Of a stretch of DNA of 64,000 nt, positions 7,861 to 17,249 are shown piece by piece; the first letter of the stretch is position 1, and the number at the start of each line of letters is the position of its first letter. Below the pieces are notes generated by a model. That model was not told the origin of the DNA, ran no database searches, and was given only the letters and a program-made list of their open reading frames with translations. Location: NCBI GenBank assembly GCA_002437115.1, contig DJOD01000064.1:1-64000 (forward strand), given 5' to 3'. This DNA comes from Prevotella sp. UBA6447 (GTDB lineage: Bacteria; Bacteroidota; Bacteroidia; Bacteroidales; Bacteroidaceae). Position numbers and translations under genes: made by a program.

Positions 7861-9048
7861 ATGACGATGATAAACGAAGTAACCAAAGATATCAAGTTCG
7901 CGGGATGCAACGACCCCGAACTTCGCCTGTTTGAAGGCCAGTATGCCACAGATGGCATGTGCTACAACTCTTACGTGATTGTTGACGACCAAGTGGCCAT
8001 CATGGACACTTGCGACGCGCGCTGCGCCGACGAGTGGGAAGCCAAGGTGAAGGCCAGCCTTGACGGTCGCCAGCCCGCCTATCTCGTGGCTCACCACATG
8101 GAGCCCGACCACTCTGGCTGCATAGCCCGCCTGCTCACGGCCTACCCGCAGGTGAAAGTGGTGTGCTCAGCCATGGCCTCCAGGATGCTCCGACAGTTTA
8201 ACGAGGATCTCGACCTCGACGGTCGCGTGGTGACGGTAAAGGAAGGTGACACGCTGCAGCTCGGCCACCACACACTGCGGTTCATTGCCGCACCATCAGT
8301 CCACTGGCCCGAGGTGATGATGAGCTACGTTGAGGAAGAGCATGTGCTCTTTTCCGCAGACGCCTTCGGCAAGTTTGGCGTGTACGAGGCTGAACCCGAC
8401 GACTGGGCCCGTGAAGCCCGCCGCTACTACTTCAACATCTGTGGCAAGTACGGCGTGCAAGTGGCCAAGGTACTTGGCAAGATAGCCACGCTGCCCGACT
8501 TGAAAGTCATTTGCCCGCTCCACGGACCCGTGCTCACGGGAAGCGACATGCAAGAGGCCTTGCGCCTTTACAACATTTGGGCCCACTATGAGGTGGAAAC
8601 ACCTGGCGTATTCATCGCCTACGCTTCGGCACATGGCGGCACGGCGGCGGCAGCAGAAAAGATGCGTGAGCTGCTCATCGAGCGCGGTTGCCCGACGGTG
8701 GCCATCGCCGACCTATGCCGCTGCGACATGGCCGAGGCCGTTGGGAATGCCTTCCGCTACGGCACTCTGCTCTGTTGCGCTGCCAGCTACGACGCTGGCG
8801 TGTTCCCACCCATGTACTCCTTCCTACACAAGCTATCCATCAAGGCTTACCAGAAGCGACGCATCGCCCTGCTTGAGAACGGCTCGTGGGCTCCTTGCGC
8901 CGCACGCGCCATGAAAGGGGTCATTGAGAAGATGAAGGAAATTACACTCGTAGAGCCCACAGTGACCATCATGAGCCGCATGCACCGCAGCGACTTGCCC
9001 CACATGGAGCAACTGGCTGACAGCATCATGGAGACATTCAGCAAGTAG
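7861..9048 (+). CDS. fprA: FprA-family A-type flavoprotein (flavodiiron protein)
   Basis: This 395-residue protein has two domains. The N-terminal metallo-beta-lactamase-like domain (about 1-250) carries the diiron signature HHMEPDHSG at 78-86, with further ligands in SVHWPEVM, SADAFG and PLHGPV. The C-terminal flavodoxin-like FMN domain (about 255-395) has a loop reading ASAHGGTAAAA. Flavodiiron proteins reduce O2 to water or NO to N2O in the cytoplasm of anaerobes. Which gas is preferred cannot be told from this. It is 24 bases upstream of the acyltransferase gene and could be cotranscribed, although the functions are unrelated. Confidence 0.93.
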   Translation: MTMINEVTKDIKFAGCNDPELRLFEGQYATDGMCYNSYVIVDDQVAIMDTCDARCADEWEAKVKASLDGRQPAYLVAHHMEPDHSGCIARLLTAYPQVKVVCSAMASRMLRQFNEDLDLDGRVVTVKEGDTLQLGHHTLRFIAAPSVHWPEVMMSYVEEEHVLFSADAFGKFGVYEAEPDDWAREARRYYFNICGKYGVQVAKVLGKIATLPDLKVICPLHGPVLTGSDMQEALRLYNIWAHYEVETPGVFIAYASAHGGTAAAAEKMRELLIERGCPTVAIADLCRCDMAEAVGNAFRYGTLLCCAASYDAGVFPPMYSFLHKLSIKAYQKRRIALLENGSWAPCAARAMKGVIEKMKEITLVEPTVTIMSRMHRSDLPHMEQLADSIMETFSK

Positions 9049-9072
9049 GGGAACGAGCGGGAACGACTGGGC

Positions 9073-10011
9073 ATGAGCAAAATTGTCATTCGCTTTTTCC
9101 TTCTGCTGTCCCGATTGCCATTCAGGCTGTTTTTCGCGCTGAGCGACATCGGGTACCTGCTGATGTATCATGTGGTGCGCTATCGGCGCAAGATTGTGAG
9201 GCACAACCTTACCACCTCATTCCCGGAGAAGACGGAGCACGAGATTGTGGCCATCGAGAAGGGGTTCTACCACTGGTTCTGCGACTACTTCTTTGAGACG
9301 CTCAAGATGTTTGGCATGTCGCGCAAGGAGATGTTGCAGCACATGGAGTTTCGCGGTTTGGAGACTGTTGAAGCCTGTTTCGACGAAGGCAAGAACTGCG
9401 CCGCCTTTTTGGGTCACTATTGCAACTGGGAGTATCTCTCGGCCACAAGCCTTGGCATGAAACGCCACACAGAGGCGGCCGTGGGACTCATCTACCACCC
9501 GCTGTACAACAAGACTTTCGACCAGCTCTTCATCGACATCCGCCAGAGCAAGGGCGGCGTGTGCATCCCCAAGCAGCAAATTCTGCGCTACCTCGTAGCC
9601 TATCGCCGCGAGCAACGCCATTATCTCTTTGGCTACATAGCCGACCAAGGCCCCAAGTGGGAGAACATACACCTATGGCTGCCCTTCCTCGGCCATGAGA
9701 CTCCTGTCTTCACGGGGGCCGAGCGAATCATGCGAAAGATGCACGACACCGTGTTCTACGTTGACATGGAGCGCTTGGCACGCGGACGCTACCGCGCCAC
9801 CTTCAAGAAGATTAGCGACGACGCTGCGCGGGAGGAGCCCTACGCCATCACCCGCCGCTACTTCGCCCTGTTGGAACTGTCAATCCGGCGCAACCCACAG
9901 TGCTACCTGTGGACCCACAACCGCTGGAAGCGCACACGCGAGGAGTTTGACCGCCACTTCGAAATCAAGGAGGGAAAGGTGGTGCCACGCAAAACTGATA
10001 CCGCTATATGA
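9073..10011 (+). CDS. Lipid A acyltransferase (LpxL/HtrB family)
   Basis: A 312-residue inner-membrane protein with an N-terminal hydrophobic anchor. The family's catalytic H-x4-E/D motif appears as GHYCNWE. Members transfer secondary acyl chains to lipid A precursors from acyl-ACP. The stop overlaps the start of the next gene (ATGA), an LPS kinase-like gene, so the two are translationally coupled. Two more envelope genes follow. Bacteroidota LpxL homologues are divergent, so chain specificity cannot be given. Confidence 0.85.
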   Translation: MSKIVIRFFLLLSRLPFRLFFALSDIGYLLMYHVVRYRRKIVRHNLTTSFPEKTEHEIVAIEKGFYHWFCDYFFETLKMFGMSRKEMLQHMEFRGLETVEACFDEGKNCAAFLGHYCNWEYLSATSLGMKRHTEAAVGLIYHPLYNKTFDQLFIDIRQSKGGVCIPKQQILRYLVAYRREQRHYLFGYIADQGPKWENIHLWLPFLGHETPVFTGAERIMRKMHDTVFYVDMERLARGRYRATFKKISDDAAREEPYAITRRYFALLELSIRRNPQCYLWTHNRWKRTREEFDRHFEIKEGKVVPRKTDTAI

Positions 10012-10766
10012 AAACAACCATCCGCATCAACCCCGCACATGAGTCGTTGCGCGCCTATCTGGAGCGCATCCCCACGACTTTCGAGCATGACGGGCGCGAG
10101 ATTTACCACGACCGCAACGTCATCAAGGTGCTCTGCGCACCCGACGGCACCGAGCTCAACGTGAAACGCTACTGCGTGCCCAAAGGCCCCAACCGGCTGG
10201 TCTACTCGCTGGGGATCAGAAAGCCCAAGGGGTTGCGTGCATTCAGATACCCCAAGCGGTTGCTGGCCGCAGACATCGACACACCCGAGCCCATCGCCTA
10301 CATCGAGCAGCGGGAGGGCGGTCTCTTGGGTTTCAGCTACCTCGTCACCCAGCAGTGCGACTACGAGCATACGCTCAAGGATGTGGCCAATGCCGAGCCA
10401 GCCACCTATGAACCGCTGGCCAAGGCCCTGGGGCGCTACACCGCCCTGATGCACGCCCAGCATATCCTGCACTGCGACTATTCGCCCGGCAACGTGCTCT
10501 ACCATGTGGATGACAAGGGGAAATACCACTTCTCACTGGTCGATATCAACCGCATGCGCTTCGGGCACGTAGGCAGGAAGCAGGGGTGCCTCAACTTCAT
10601 CAGGCTATGGGGACCCAAGCGTTTCATCGAACTGCTGGTGCATACGTATGCCGAGGCACGCGGCTTCGATGCTGACGCCTGCGTGGCCTATGTGATGGAG
10701 AAAAGACGGAACTTCTGGTTGCGGTACGGAAAAAAACACCGCGTGTTGTTCAAACTGGAATTATAG
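10008..10766 (+). CDS. Lipopolysaccharide kinase-like protein (Kdo/WaaP/InaA family)
   Basis: The 252-residue protein has a kinase-like catalytic loop HCDYSPGNVLY followed by SLVDINRMRF, the positions of the HRD and DFG elements in the LPS heptose/Kdo kinase superfamily. Such enzymes phosphorylate inner-core sugars of LPS on the cytoplasmic face of the membrane. It overlaps the acyltransferase gene by four bases and is 12 bases ahead of a glycosyltransferase, which supports an LPS role. Another sugar acceptor is possible. Confidence 0.78.
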   Translation: MKTTIRINPAHESLRAYLERIPTTFEHDGREIYHDRNVIKVLCAPDGTELNVKRYCVPKGPNRLVYSLGIRKPKGLRAFRYPKRLLAADIDTPEPIAYIEQREGGLLGFSYLVTQQCDYEHTLKDVANAEPATYEPLAKALGRYTALMHAQHILHCDYSPGNVLYHVDDKGKYHFSLVDINRMRFGHVGRKQGCLNFIRLWGPKRFIELLVHTYAEARGFDADACVAYVMEKRRNFWLRYGKKHRVLFKLEL

Positions 10767-10778
10767 GAAATAACAACC

Positions 10779-11660
10779 ATGGAAAAACAACAACCCAAGT
10801 ACAAGCATTTCATCATAACACTATTCAACCTGAAGATATGGAAGGAGGACAAGACACACAGCGCCACACGTACCGCCGACTGGCTGGAGCAACGTTTTGA
10901 CCTGTTTGAGCGATTTTGCCTGCCTTCTGTGGCAGAACAGACCAACAAGAACTTCACGTGGCTGTGCCTCTTCGACAAGGACACTCCCACTGAGATGCGG
11001 AAACGCCTGGAGGGCTACCAGGAAAGGGTGCCACAATTGCGTCCTTGCTTCTTCACAGCCGAGGAGGCCTGCGAGTTCTTGAGCCATGAGGAAGCTGTCA
11101 ACTGCCGCTTCATACGCCGCACCGTCAGGGCATTGCTTGAAGACGACGACCAGTTTGTCATCACAAGTAACCTTGACAACGACGACGCGCTGAGCTGCGA
11201 CTATGTGGAGCGGGTGCAGCAACTGTTCCTGACCGACCAACGCCACACGCTTTACAGCTTCGTGTGGGGTATGCAGTATTTTGTGAGGCTCGACGCCATC
11301 GTGCGCATGCGCTATCCGCACAACCATTTCCTTACCTTGGTGGAAGAGGCACAGGGCGACTTCCATACCGTGCAATACTATGGCCATGCACGGGCTCGCA
11401 AGGTGCTGCCCAACGTGGACATCAAAGACAGGACTTATTGGCTTGAAAACGTACACGGGCACAATGTGAGCAATGAGTTGCGCATCACCAGCCGAGTGAG
11501 GTACGTGCCTTGCCTCGGGGCGGTCGACCTGAAACGCTTCGGCATCGACAAGCGGTTCTCAGCGGCACACAATGCCTACAACTTTGCTGTCAAGTTGTCA
11601 GCTTATTTCGTCAAGATTGCCATCTGGCGACTGAAAAGGAAAATCAACAAGAAGAAATAA
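10779..11660 (+). CDS. Putative rhamnosyltransferase-family glycosyltransferase
   Basis: A 293-residue cytoplasmic protein resembling the putative rhamnosyltransferase family (PF11316). It has FNLKIW near the start, LPSVAEQTNKNFTWL, and the acidic SNLDNDDAL motif, a likely metal/nucleotide-sugar site. The basic C-terminus (RLKRKINKKK) may bind the membrane. It is the last gene of the operon with the acyltransferase and LPS kinase-like genes, and a strong hairpin follows. The donor sugar is not certain. Confidence 0.75.
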   Translation: MEKQQPKYKHFIITLFNLKIWKEDKTHSATRTADWLEQRFDLFERFCLPSVAEQTNKNFTWLCLFDKDTPTEMRKRLEGYQERVPQLRPCFFTAEEACEFLSHEEAVNCRFIRRTVRALLEDDDQFVITSNLDNDDALSCDYVERVQQLFLTDQRHTLYSFVWGMQYFVRLDAIVRMRYPHNHFLTLVEEAQGDFHTVQYYGHARARKVLPNVDIKDRTYWLENVHGHNVSNELRITSRVRYVPCLGAVDLKRFGIDKRFSAAHNAYNFAVKLSAYFVKIAIWRLKRKINKKK

Positions 11661-11700
11661 AACGAAAAGGGCGCGAGACACCATAGCTACCCCATCATTA

Positions 11701-11741
11701 CAAGGAGGGCGGATAACCATCGACGTTATCCGCCCTCCTTG
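11701..11741. terminator. Strong bidirectional terminator
   Basis: A perfect 17-bp stem, 11701-11717 against 11725-11741, with a 7-base loop. It lies between convergent glycosyltransferase genes and ends five bases from the stop of the minus-strand gene. Confidence 0.9.
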
Positions 11742-11745
11742 CGTG

Positions 11746-12756
11746 TCAACGTGCAGCGTTCATGTCGGCTGTGGCCTTGGCAAAGGCCTCGCGCTCAAAA
11801 TGGCCGCTGCCCAACTTACGACTCATCTCAAGGGCATTGGCTTTCATGGCCACGTAAGCCGTGGGGGTGAGGTCGGCCAAGACACGGTCGATGTCGCGAA
11901 GCGAACTGATGGCGACACCCAACTGGTTTTGCGTGATGAAAGGGGCCAACGCTGCCTCCTTCCACACGATGACAGGCAAGCCCGCGCGGAGGTAGAGCGA
12001 GGTCTTGTGGGGGTTGTTGATGCGAAGATACTCGCCCCAGTCGCCTGCACACTCGTCAAACGAATCTCCGTCCCAGACCAAACCGAAGTCGCCCTCCACA
12101 CTGCCGATGAGTGCTTCCTCTGTCAGCTTACCCATATAAGTGACACCAGGCTTTGGCTGCGAGGCATCCTCATAACCTGGGCCATAGAGCGTGATGACCC
12201 AGTCGTGCATCACCTCGGGCAGATGATAGAGGAACCCGTTGCGCCAACGGCGAAGGTTGCTGGTGTAGATCACGCGCCAGGGATGGTGGGGCGACACATA
12301 CTGCCTGGGTGAAGACTGGGTGAGGAAATCGAATATCTGAAGATTGTAGAGCCGCCCCCGAAACTGCTGCTCCTTCATGTAGGCGAGCATGGTTGGGTTA
12401 TGGACGATAAGCGCGTCGGTGCGGCTCAAGAGATAACGCTCACGCTCAGCTGTTATCTTCTTGCGCCTGAAAGCGTCGAGGTCGTGTACGATGGTTATGA
12501 CCTTCGCGCCTTTCCAATGGGCAAAGGTACAGGCCAAGCGGTAGAATTTTTTCATCGGATACTGGAGGCACAGGTTGTCGCCACGGCGTACCGCCGTAAG
12601 TATACGAGCCACGCCACACAACTTGATAAAGAAACGCGACACGGGATTGACACTCTTGTGCATGGGCGTCAGGTTGTGGTAGCCCATCTGCTTGAACACG
12701 CTGTCAACATCTGTCTTGGCCTTGCTGACAGTGATGACCTCTATGTAATGGTTCAT
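11746..12756 (-). CDS. Galactofuranosyltransferase-like glycosyltransferase
   Basis: This 336-residue protein resembles the WbbI/GtfB-type beta-1,6-galactofuranosyltransferases of Bacteroidota. It has the block GLVWDGDSFDECAG and then a YLRINNPHKTSLYL stretch and GLPVIVWKEAA, a nucleotide-sugar binding region. It probably adds a sugar, often Galf, to surface polysaccharide or LPS. It is transcribed away from the GT2 gene at 12954 and converges on the LPS operon. The sugar assignment is by family resemblance only. Confidence 0.8.
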   Translation of the reverse strand: MNHYIEVITVSKAKTDVDSVFKQMGYHNLTPMHKSVNPVSRFFIKLCGVARILTAVRRGDNLCLQYPMKKFYRLACTFAHWKGAKVITIVHDLDAFRRKKITAERERYLLSRTDALIVHNPTMLAYMKEQQFRGRLYNLQIFDFLTQSSPRQYVSPHHPWRVIYTSNLRRWRNGFLYHLPEVMHDWVITLYGPGYEDASQPKPGVTYMGKLTEEALIGSVEGDFGLVWDGDSFDECAGDWGEYLRINNPHKTSLYLRAGLPVIVWKEAALAPFITQNQLGVAISSLRDIDRVLADLTPTAYVAMKANALEMSRKLGSGHFEREAFAKATADMNAAR

Positions 12757-12888
12757 TTTCTGCTTGGTTCGTTATTCATAAATAACGCTTTTCATCAATA
12801 TAATATTATACGAAGCACCCAAAAAAGTACCAGTCTACTTGTTTTGGCAAATTCCTCATCACAAGGATGACGATTTGCGGCCACTTTC

Positions 12889-12919
12889 TTGCTCTTCACG
12901 GGAAAAAGACTTAAATTTG
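12889..12919 (+). promoter_or_regulatory. Bacteroidota-type promoter for the GT2 gene
   Basis: TTG at 12889-12891, exactly 20 bases, then TAAATTTG at 12912-12919. The gene starts 34 bases downstream. Confidence 0.7.
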
Positions 12920-12953
12920 CAGGAAACATGGATTCAAACCTAAACCAACACAC

Positions 12954-13757
12954 ATGACCATCGGTGTCATCATTTCAACATACAACAACCCCCTGTGGCT
13001 GGAGAAGACATTATGGGGCTATGAGGCGCAGACGCGTCACGCAGACGAGATCATCGTGGCCGACGACGGATCGGGGCCAGAGACTGCCAACCTCGTCAGG
13101 AGCTTTGACGGCAGGCTGCCTATCTGCCACACGTGGCACGAGGACAAGGGGTTTCGGAAGACTGTCATCCTCAACAAGGCTCTCAGCATCGCCAAGAGCG
13201 ACTACCTGGTCTTCACCGACCAAGACTGCGTGCCGCGTCACGACTTCCTCGCCACTCACGAGCGGCTGGCCGAACACGGCCGATTCCTCTCTGGCGGTTA
13301 CTTCAAGCTGCCCATGGACATCAGCCGACAGATCACGCAAGAAGACATCCTCTCGGGGCGGGCGTTCCACCTGGAATGGTTGAGACAGCAAGGACTGAAA
13401 CGTTCATTCAAGTGCACTAAACTCTTGGACAACGCTCCTTTCTCATGGCTCATGAACCACATCACGCCCACCCACGCCACCTGGAACGGCATGAACAGCA
13501 GCGGATGGCGCGCCGACATCCTGGCAGCCAATGGCTTCGATGAGCGGATGCAGTATGGCGGTGAAGACCGGGAACTGGGCGAGCGGCTCACCAACGCTGG
13601 CCTACGAGGCAAGCAAGTGCGTTACAGTGCCATCGTCATGCACCTCGACCACAATCGCCCCTATGTCAACGATGAGGCGTGGCAGCGCAACAACGCTATC
13701 CGGCAAACCACCAAACGGTTACACCTCACGCGAACGGCCTACGGCATAGAACACTAA
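12954..13757 (+). CDS. GT2 family glycosyltransferase
   Basis: The 267-residue protein has the GT-A start GVIISTYN, the nucleotide-binding VADDGSG, and FTDQDC as the DXD-type metal site at about residue 85. A C-terminal YGGEDRELGERL motif matches the galactosyltransferase-like extension seen in many LPS core GT2 enzymes. No membrane segments, so it acts at the cytoplasmic face. It has its own promoter and probably works with the neighbouring envelope glycosyltransferases. Confidence 0.85.
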   Translation: MTIGVIISTYNNPLWLEKTLWGYEAQTRHADEIIVADDGSGPETANLVRSFDGRLPICHTWHEDKGFRKTVILNKALSIAKSDYLVFTDQDCVPRHDFLATHERLAEHGRFLSGGYFKLPMDISRQITQEDILSGRAFHLEWLRQQGLKRSFKCTKLLDNAPFSWLMNHITPTHATWNGMNSSGWRADILAANGFDERMQYGGEDRELGERLTNAGLRGKQVRYSAIVMHLDHNRPYVNDEAWQRNNAIRQTTKRLHLTRTAYGIEH

Positions 13758-13870
13758 CAACAGGCAACGAGGTCATCATGGCTGGCGGCTGCAACTTCAC
13801 AAACGGTAGCGGCAGGTAAGCAATACGATGAAGGCAGCAACAAGCAAAACCATTCATAATCATATCAAAC

Positions 13871-15127
13871 ATGAAACATTCCATCTTGCGTGTATTCCTC
13901 TTGGTTCTGACCAACATACTGACGACTCTTTGCGCATGGGCACAACCAACAGCCTTGCCCTCGCCCGTGACGGTCTTCAGCGACCCTTACCAAAACATTC
14001 CTGTGCGCATCCCCGCCATGGCCACAACGCGCGACGGGGGACTGTTGGCCATGGTAGACTATCGGCATAACTTCTCGGACATCGGTTGGGAAAACGGCGG
14101 GACCTACCGTCTCGATATCCTCATGCGGCGTAGCGATGACGGCGGGCGCACCTGGGGACCCATCAACACGGTAGTGCGGGGCCGCAACGACTTTGGATAT
14201 GGCGACCCCAGCGCGGTGGCCGACCGCGACAGCGCGGGCCTCATCCTCGTGCAAGCCGTGAGCGGCAATGTACCTTACATCTACGCCTCTGCGGACAAAC
14301 CGCAGCATGCCGTATTCTTCCGCAGCACCGATGGCGGCAAGACGTGGGACGACGGGCACGATGTGGCACCCAGCATCTACAACCTCTACAAGGACAAGCA
14401 GCCTCTTAGCCAGCAAAAAGGTTTCTTCCTCACCTCAGGAAAAATCACGCAGAGCCGCATCATCAAGAAAGGAAAGTATCACCGTCTCTACATCGCCCAC
14501 CCCATCCTTCACGTGGGAGCCTTTGTCATCTACAGCGATGACTTCGGTCGCTCATGGCAGGTGCTGGGCGGAGCTGGTATCATCCCTGGCCCCGATGGCG
14601 ACGAGTCGAAGGTGGAGGAGCTTCCTGACGGCAGCGTGTTGCTCAGCTGCCGCAAGTTCAGCAGTCCCGGACGGCGTTTCAACGTCTTCGTATACAAGGA
14701 CAAAAAACGCGCCTTGGGAACTTGGGCAAAAGCACAAGATGCCAAGGCTATGGAGAGTTGCGCGCGTTGCAACGGCGACGTGGTGGTGGTACCAGCCCGT
14801 CGCTCCATAGACGGGCGAAAGACATGGCTCGCCATCCAGTCGCTGCCACAAAGCAAGACGCGCGACCACCTGGGATTCTACTATCGCGAAGTGCCTCGCC
14901 GAGGTGCCGACCTTGCTGCCTCACTGGCCGATAACTGGCAACGGGGTGCCATGGTGCACGAGGGTACGGCTGCCTACTCCACCCTGTCGGCCTTCGGCGA
15001 TGGCACCGTAGGAATGCTCTACGAGGCCAACCTGGACAGCAACAACACCGGCTACGATATTCTCTTCTCTCGATTGACCATCAGCCAAATCACGAATGGC
15101 TCCTATATAGGCATTGAAAGCAAGTGA
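13871..15127 (+). CDS. Exo-alpha-sialidase (GH33), secreted
   Basis: This 418-residue protein has an N-terminal signal peptide ending near CAWAQ. It then shows the sialidase RIP motif (46-48) and three clear Asp boxes: SDDGGRTW (88-95), STDGGKTW (152-159) and SDDFGRSW (222-229). Later, SCRK supplies an arginine for carboxylate binding and YEANLDSN a likely nucleophile tyrosine. It should release terminal sialic acid from glycoproteins in the periplasm or outside. The O-acetylesterase, hexosaminidase and fucosidase genes nearby fit a mucin-type substrate. It has no accessory domains, unlike the second sialidase at 56326-59652. Confidence 0.93.
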   Translation: MKHSILRVFLLVLTNILTTLCAWAQPTALPSPVTVFSDPYQNIPVRIPAMATTRDGGLLAMVDYRHNFSDIGWENGGTYRLDILMRRSDDGGRTWGPINTVVRGRNDFGYGDPSAVADRDSAGLILVQAVSGNVPYIYASADKPQHAVFFRSTDGGKTWDDGHDVAPSIYNLYKDKQPLSQQKGFFLTSGKITQSRIIKKGKYHRLYIAHPILHVGAFVIYSDDFGRSWQVLGGAGIIPGPDGDESKVEELPDGSVLLSCRKFSSPGRRFNVFVYKDKKRALGTWAKAQDAKAMESCARCNGDVVVVPARRSIDGRKTWLAIQSLPQSKTRDHLGFYYREVPRRGADLAASLADNWQRGAMVHEGTAAYSTLSAFGDGTVGMLYEANLDSNNTGYDILFSRLTISQITNGSYIGIESK

Positions 15128-15266
15128 CAGCAGTTGCGCGAACAGAGCGAAGGTAAGGCAAACACACAAGGCAGCCTGCTATCCGCCAAAGACAGACGGA
15201 AATTAAGAAAGAAACGAAGAATAAGAGCAAAACGATACTTATATTTAGTTTAATTTTGCATTTTGC

Positions 15267-15297
15267 TTGTTCATTTCATTATTTTTTAATAAATTTG
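15267..15297 (+). promoter_or_regulatory. Bacteroidota-type promoter for the secreted repeat protein
   Basis: TTG at 15267-15269, 20 bases, TAAATTTG at 15290-15297; the start codon is 34 bases further on. Confidence 0.7.
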
Positions 15298-15331
15298 CCG
15301 CATAAAACATTGATTAATACTTAAAACAAGT

Positions 15332-16996
15332 ATGCGTATGAAAAAATTATTACTCCTTTTTGTGGCCATGCTGACAGTGCTCAGCATATCCGCAAAGACC
15401 AGCGATGAGAGCGAGGAAAATCTTGTTGGCACATTTGAGCCTGTCGACGGAAACTACGACAATATTGTCACCGGCTCACAAAAAGTGGTGCAGCTCACCT
15501 TGATAAATGAGGGGAAGGAGACCGTGGCAGCTCACGAAATCAACCTCTACCTGCAAAATCCGCAAGATGATAACGATTTCTTCTACATCGGGTCGGGAAC
15601 CTACAACTGCCCCGCCATTGAGCCGGGCGATACGGTGAAAGCACAATGGACGATGACTTTCTCCAAAGAGGGCACCTATTACCTGGTGGCTTATGACAAC
15701 TTGACCGAGAACTCTTATGAGTCGAACTACTTCACGGTGACCGCTTCCCAACAAGAGGACCATGCGGACACCACCTTCATCATCAGACCCGTTGACGGCA
15801 TCTGGGGATGTGTGGAGAACCAAGACAAGCAGATGGAAGTCATCGTGAAAAACTCAGGCGTGGGGAAGGACATCAACCTATCCTCATTCTTCGTGGGATG
15901 GGATTGCAATGAGGATTACAATGTTTACGGCTTTTCCTCTTACTTCGCAGGAGGAACGTTGGCTCCTGGCGATTCGGTGAAATACACTTTCGTCTACACG
16001 CCAACACAATCTGGCACCTATTATTTCTACGTGAGCGACTACTATAATAGCTTCGACATCGGAGTCATCCACAAGTTCCACGTCTATGCCAACGACAAAG
16101 AACTGCAAGATGCCATTGACGCAGGCAAGGCCGACGGCCCAGACGAATATGAGCCAGTGAAGATAGAGGCAAACGTCTACCCCACCGACGAACAATATGA
16201 AAACCTCAAGGTGGGAACGCCAAAGGATTTCACTGTACAGTTGTTCAATAAAGGCACAACTCCTGTGGCCAGCCATCCCCTCTATCCGACAATCATCAAT
16301 GCGGAGAACAAAAACGAATACAAGGAGCTCGAGGATTTCACTGTTCCAGAGATTTCCGCAGGCGACAGCGTGGCTGTCAACTTCACGGTGACCCCAACAG
16401 AGGGAGGAAAGTTCTACTTGCAACTTTACGACAACCTCACCAAACAGTATTACAACAGCTACACTTTCACCGTGAAGGACACCTACTCGGTGGTCAAGCC
16501 CGACACGCTCATCACGCTGACACCTGATGACGGTTTCGCAGGAGCTGTTGCTGGAGTGGAGAAATCAATGACCATCACCATCAAGAACATGGGCATCAAC
16601 AGTATCATCAAGTCGTTCACCATCTGGTTTGGCGTGGGCAACAATGACACCGACGACTACGACTATCCCTTCTACTTTACCACTGGAAAGCTCAAGCCAG
16701 GCGAATCGGTGGAGAAGCGGTTCACCTTCACACCAAAATGGGGAGCGGGCGACTACTACCTCTGGCTTTACCTGGACAAGAGCAGCAGCAAGGACTATAA
16801 AGACTTCTACACCTCATTCCCCATCTACGCTACCCAAGAAGAATATGATTCGGCAGTGGCAGCTGGCGTGAAAGGCATTACCACCGTAAAGGACAAGGCC
16901 AACAAGTGGTACACGATGTCGGGGAGCCAACTGGAAGGCAAGCCCACACAGCCAGGCCTTTACATCAACGGCAACCGGAAAGTGGTGATTAAATAG
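15332..16996 (+). CDS. Secreted protein with four CARDB/Ig-like repeats
   Basis: A 554-residue protein of unknown function. After a signal peptide (MKKLLLLFVAMLTVLSISA) come four beta-rich repeats of about 120 residues, each with a hydrophobic strand, then PGD or AGDSV/PGES and a TYYL-like ending, as in CARDB adhesion modules. Repeats 1 and 3 share AYDNLT/LYDNLT endings; repeats 2 and 4 share another type, giving an A-B-A-B order. The C-terminus WYTMSGSQL...GLYINGNRKVVIK is the tail typical of secreted Prevotella proteins. I found no catalytic motif; a binding or surface role is likely. An alternative start is the Met at 15338. Confidence 0.8.
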   Translation: MRMKKLLLLFVAMLTVLSISAKTSDESEENLVGTFEPVDGNYDNIVTGSQKVVQLTLINEGKETVAAHEINLYLQNPQDDNDFFYIGSGTYNCPAIEPGDTVKAQWTMTFSKEGTYYLVAYDNLTENSYESNYFTVTASQQEDHADTTFIIRPVDGIWGCVENQDKQMEVIVKNSGVGKDINLSSFFVGWDCNEDYNVYGFSSYFAGGTLAPGDSVKYTFVYTPTQSGTYYFYVSDYYNSFDIGVIHKFHVYANDKELQDAIDAGKADGPDEYEPVKIEANVYPTDEQYENLKVGTPKDFTVQLFNKGTTPVASHPLYPTIINAENKNEYKELEDFTVPEISAGDSVAVNFTVTPTEGGKFYLQLYDNLTKQYYNSYTFTVKDTYSVVKPDTLITLTPDDGFAGAVAGVEKSMTITIKNMGINSIIKSFTIWFGVGNNDTDDYDYPFYFTTGKLKPGESVEKRFTFTPKWGAGDYYLWLYLDKSSSKDYKDFYTSFPIYATQEEYDSAVAAGVKGITTVKDKANKWYTMSGSQLEGKPTQPGLYINGNRKVVIK

Positions 16997-17056
16997 GTGA
17001 CAAGAACAGAATAGAACCTCTGAAAAATAAGTTCTGCAGAAGAATAGAAACTATAG

Positions 17057-17092
17057 ACGCAGGTGCAACCCTTGTGGTTGCACCTGCGTTTT
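17057..17092 (+). terminator. Terminator of the secreted repeat protein gene
   Basis: ACGCAGGTGCAACC (17057-17070) pairs perfectly with GGTTGCACCTGCGT (17076-17089), a 14-bp stem with a 5-base loop followed by T residues. Confidence 0.9.
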
Positions 17093-17182
17093 ACAATTAT
17101 ACTGTTTTTTTTACCAAAAGACTACTTCCACCGTGGGGCACCTGATAAAATAACGTGGGGAACAAAAAGAACGAACCTTTTC

Positions 17183-17213
17183 TTGCCGTTTATGCAAAAA
17201 AGTGATACTTTTG
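17183..17213 (+). promoter_or_regulatory. Bacteroidota-type promoter for the esterase gene
   Basis: TTG at 17183-17185, 20 bases, TACTTTTG at 17206-17213; the coding region starts at 17250. Confidence 0.7.
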
Positions 17214-17249
17214 CCATGACAACATCCATCCCAACAAAAAACCATAGAG

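Noticed and set aside
12925..12950. A tRNA-like TTCAAA stretch before the GT2 gene
   Set aside because: No cloverleaf or acceptor stem can be formed around it; no tRNA was found in the window.
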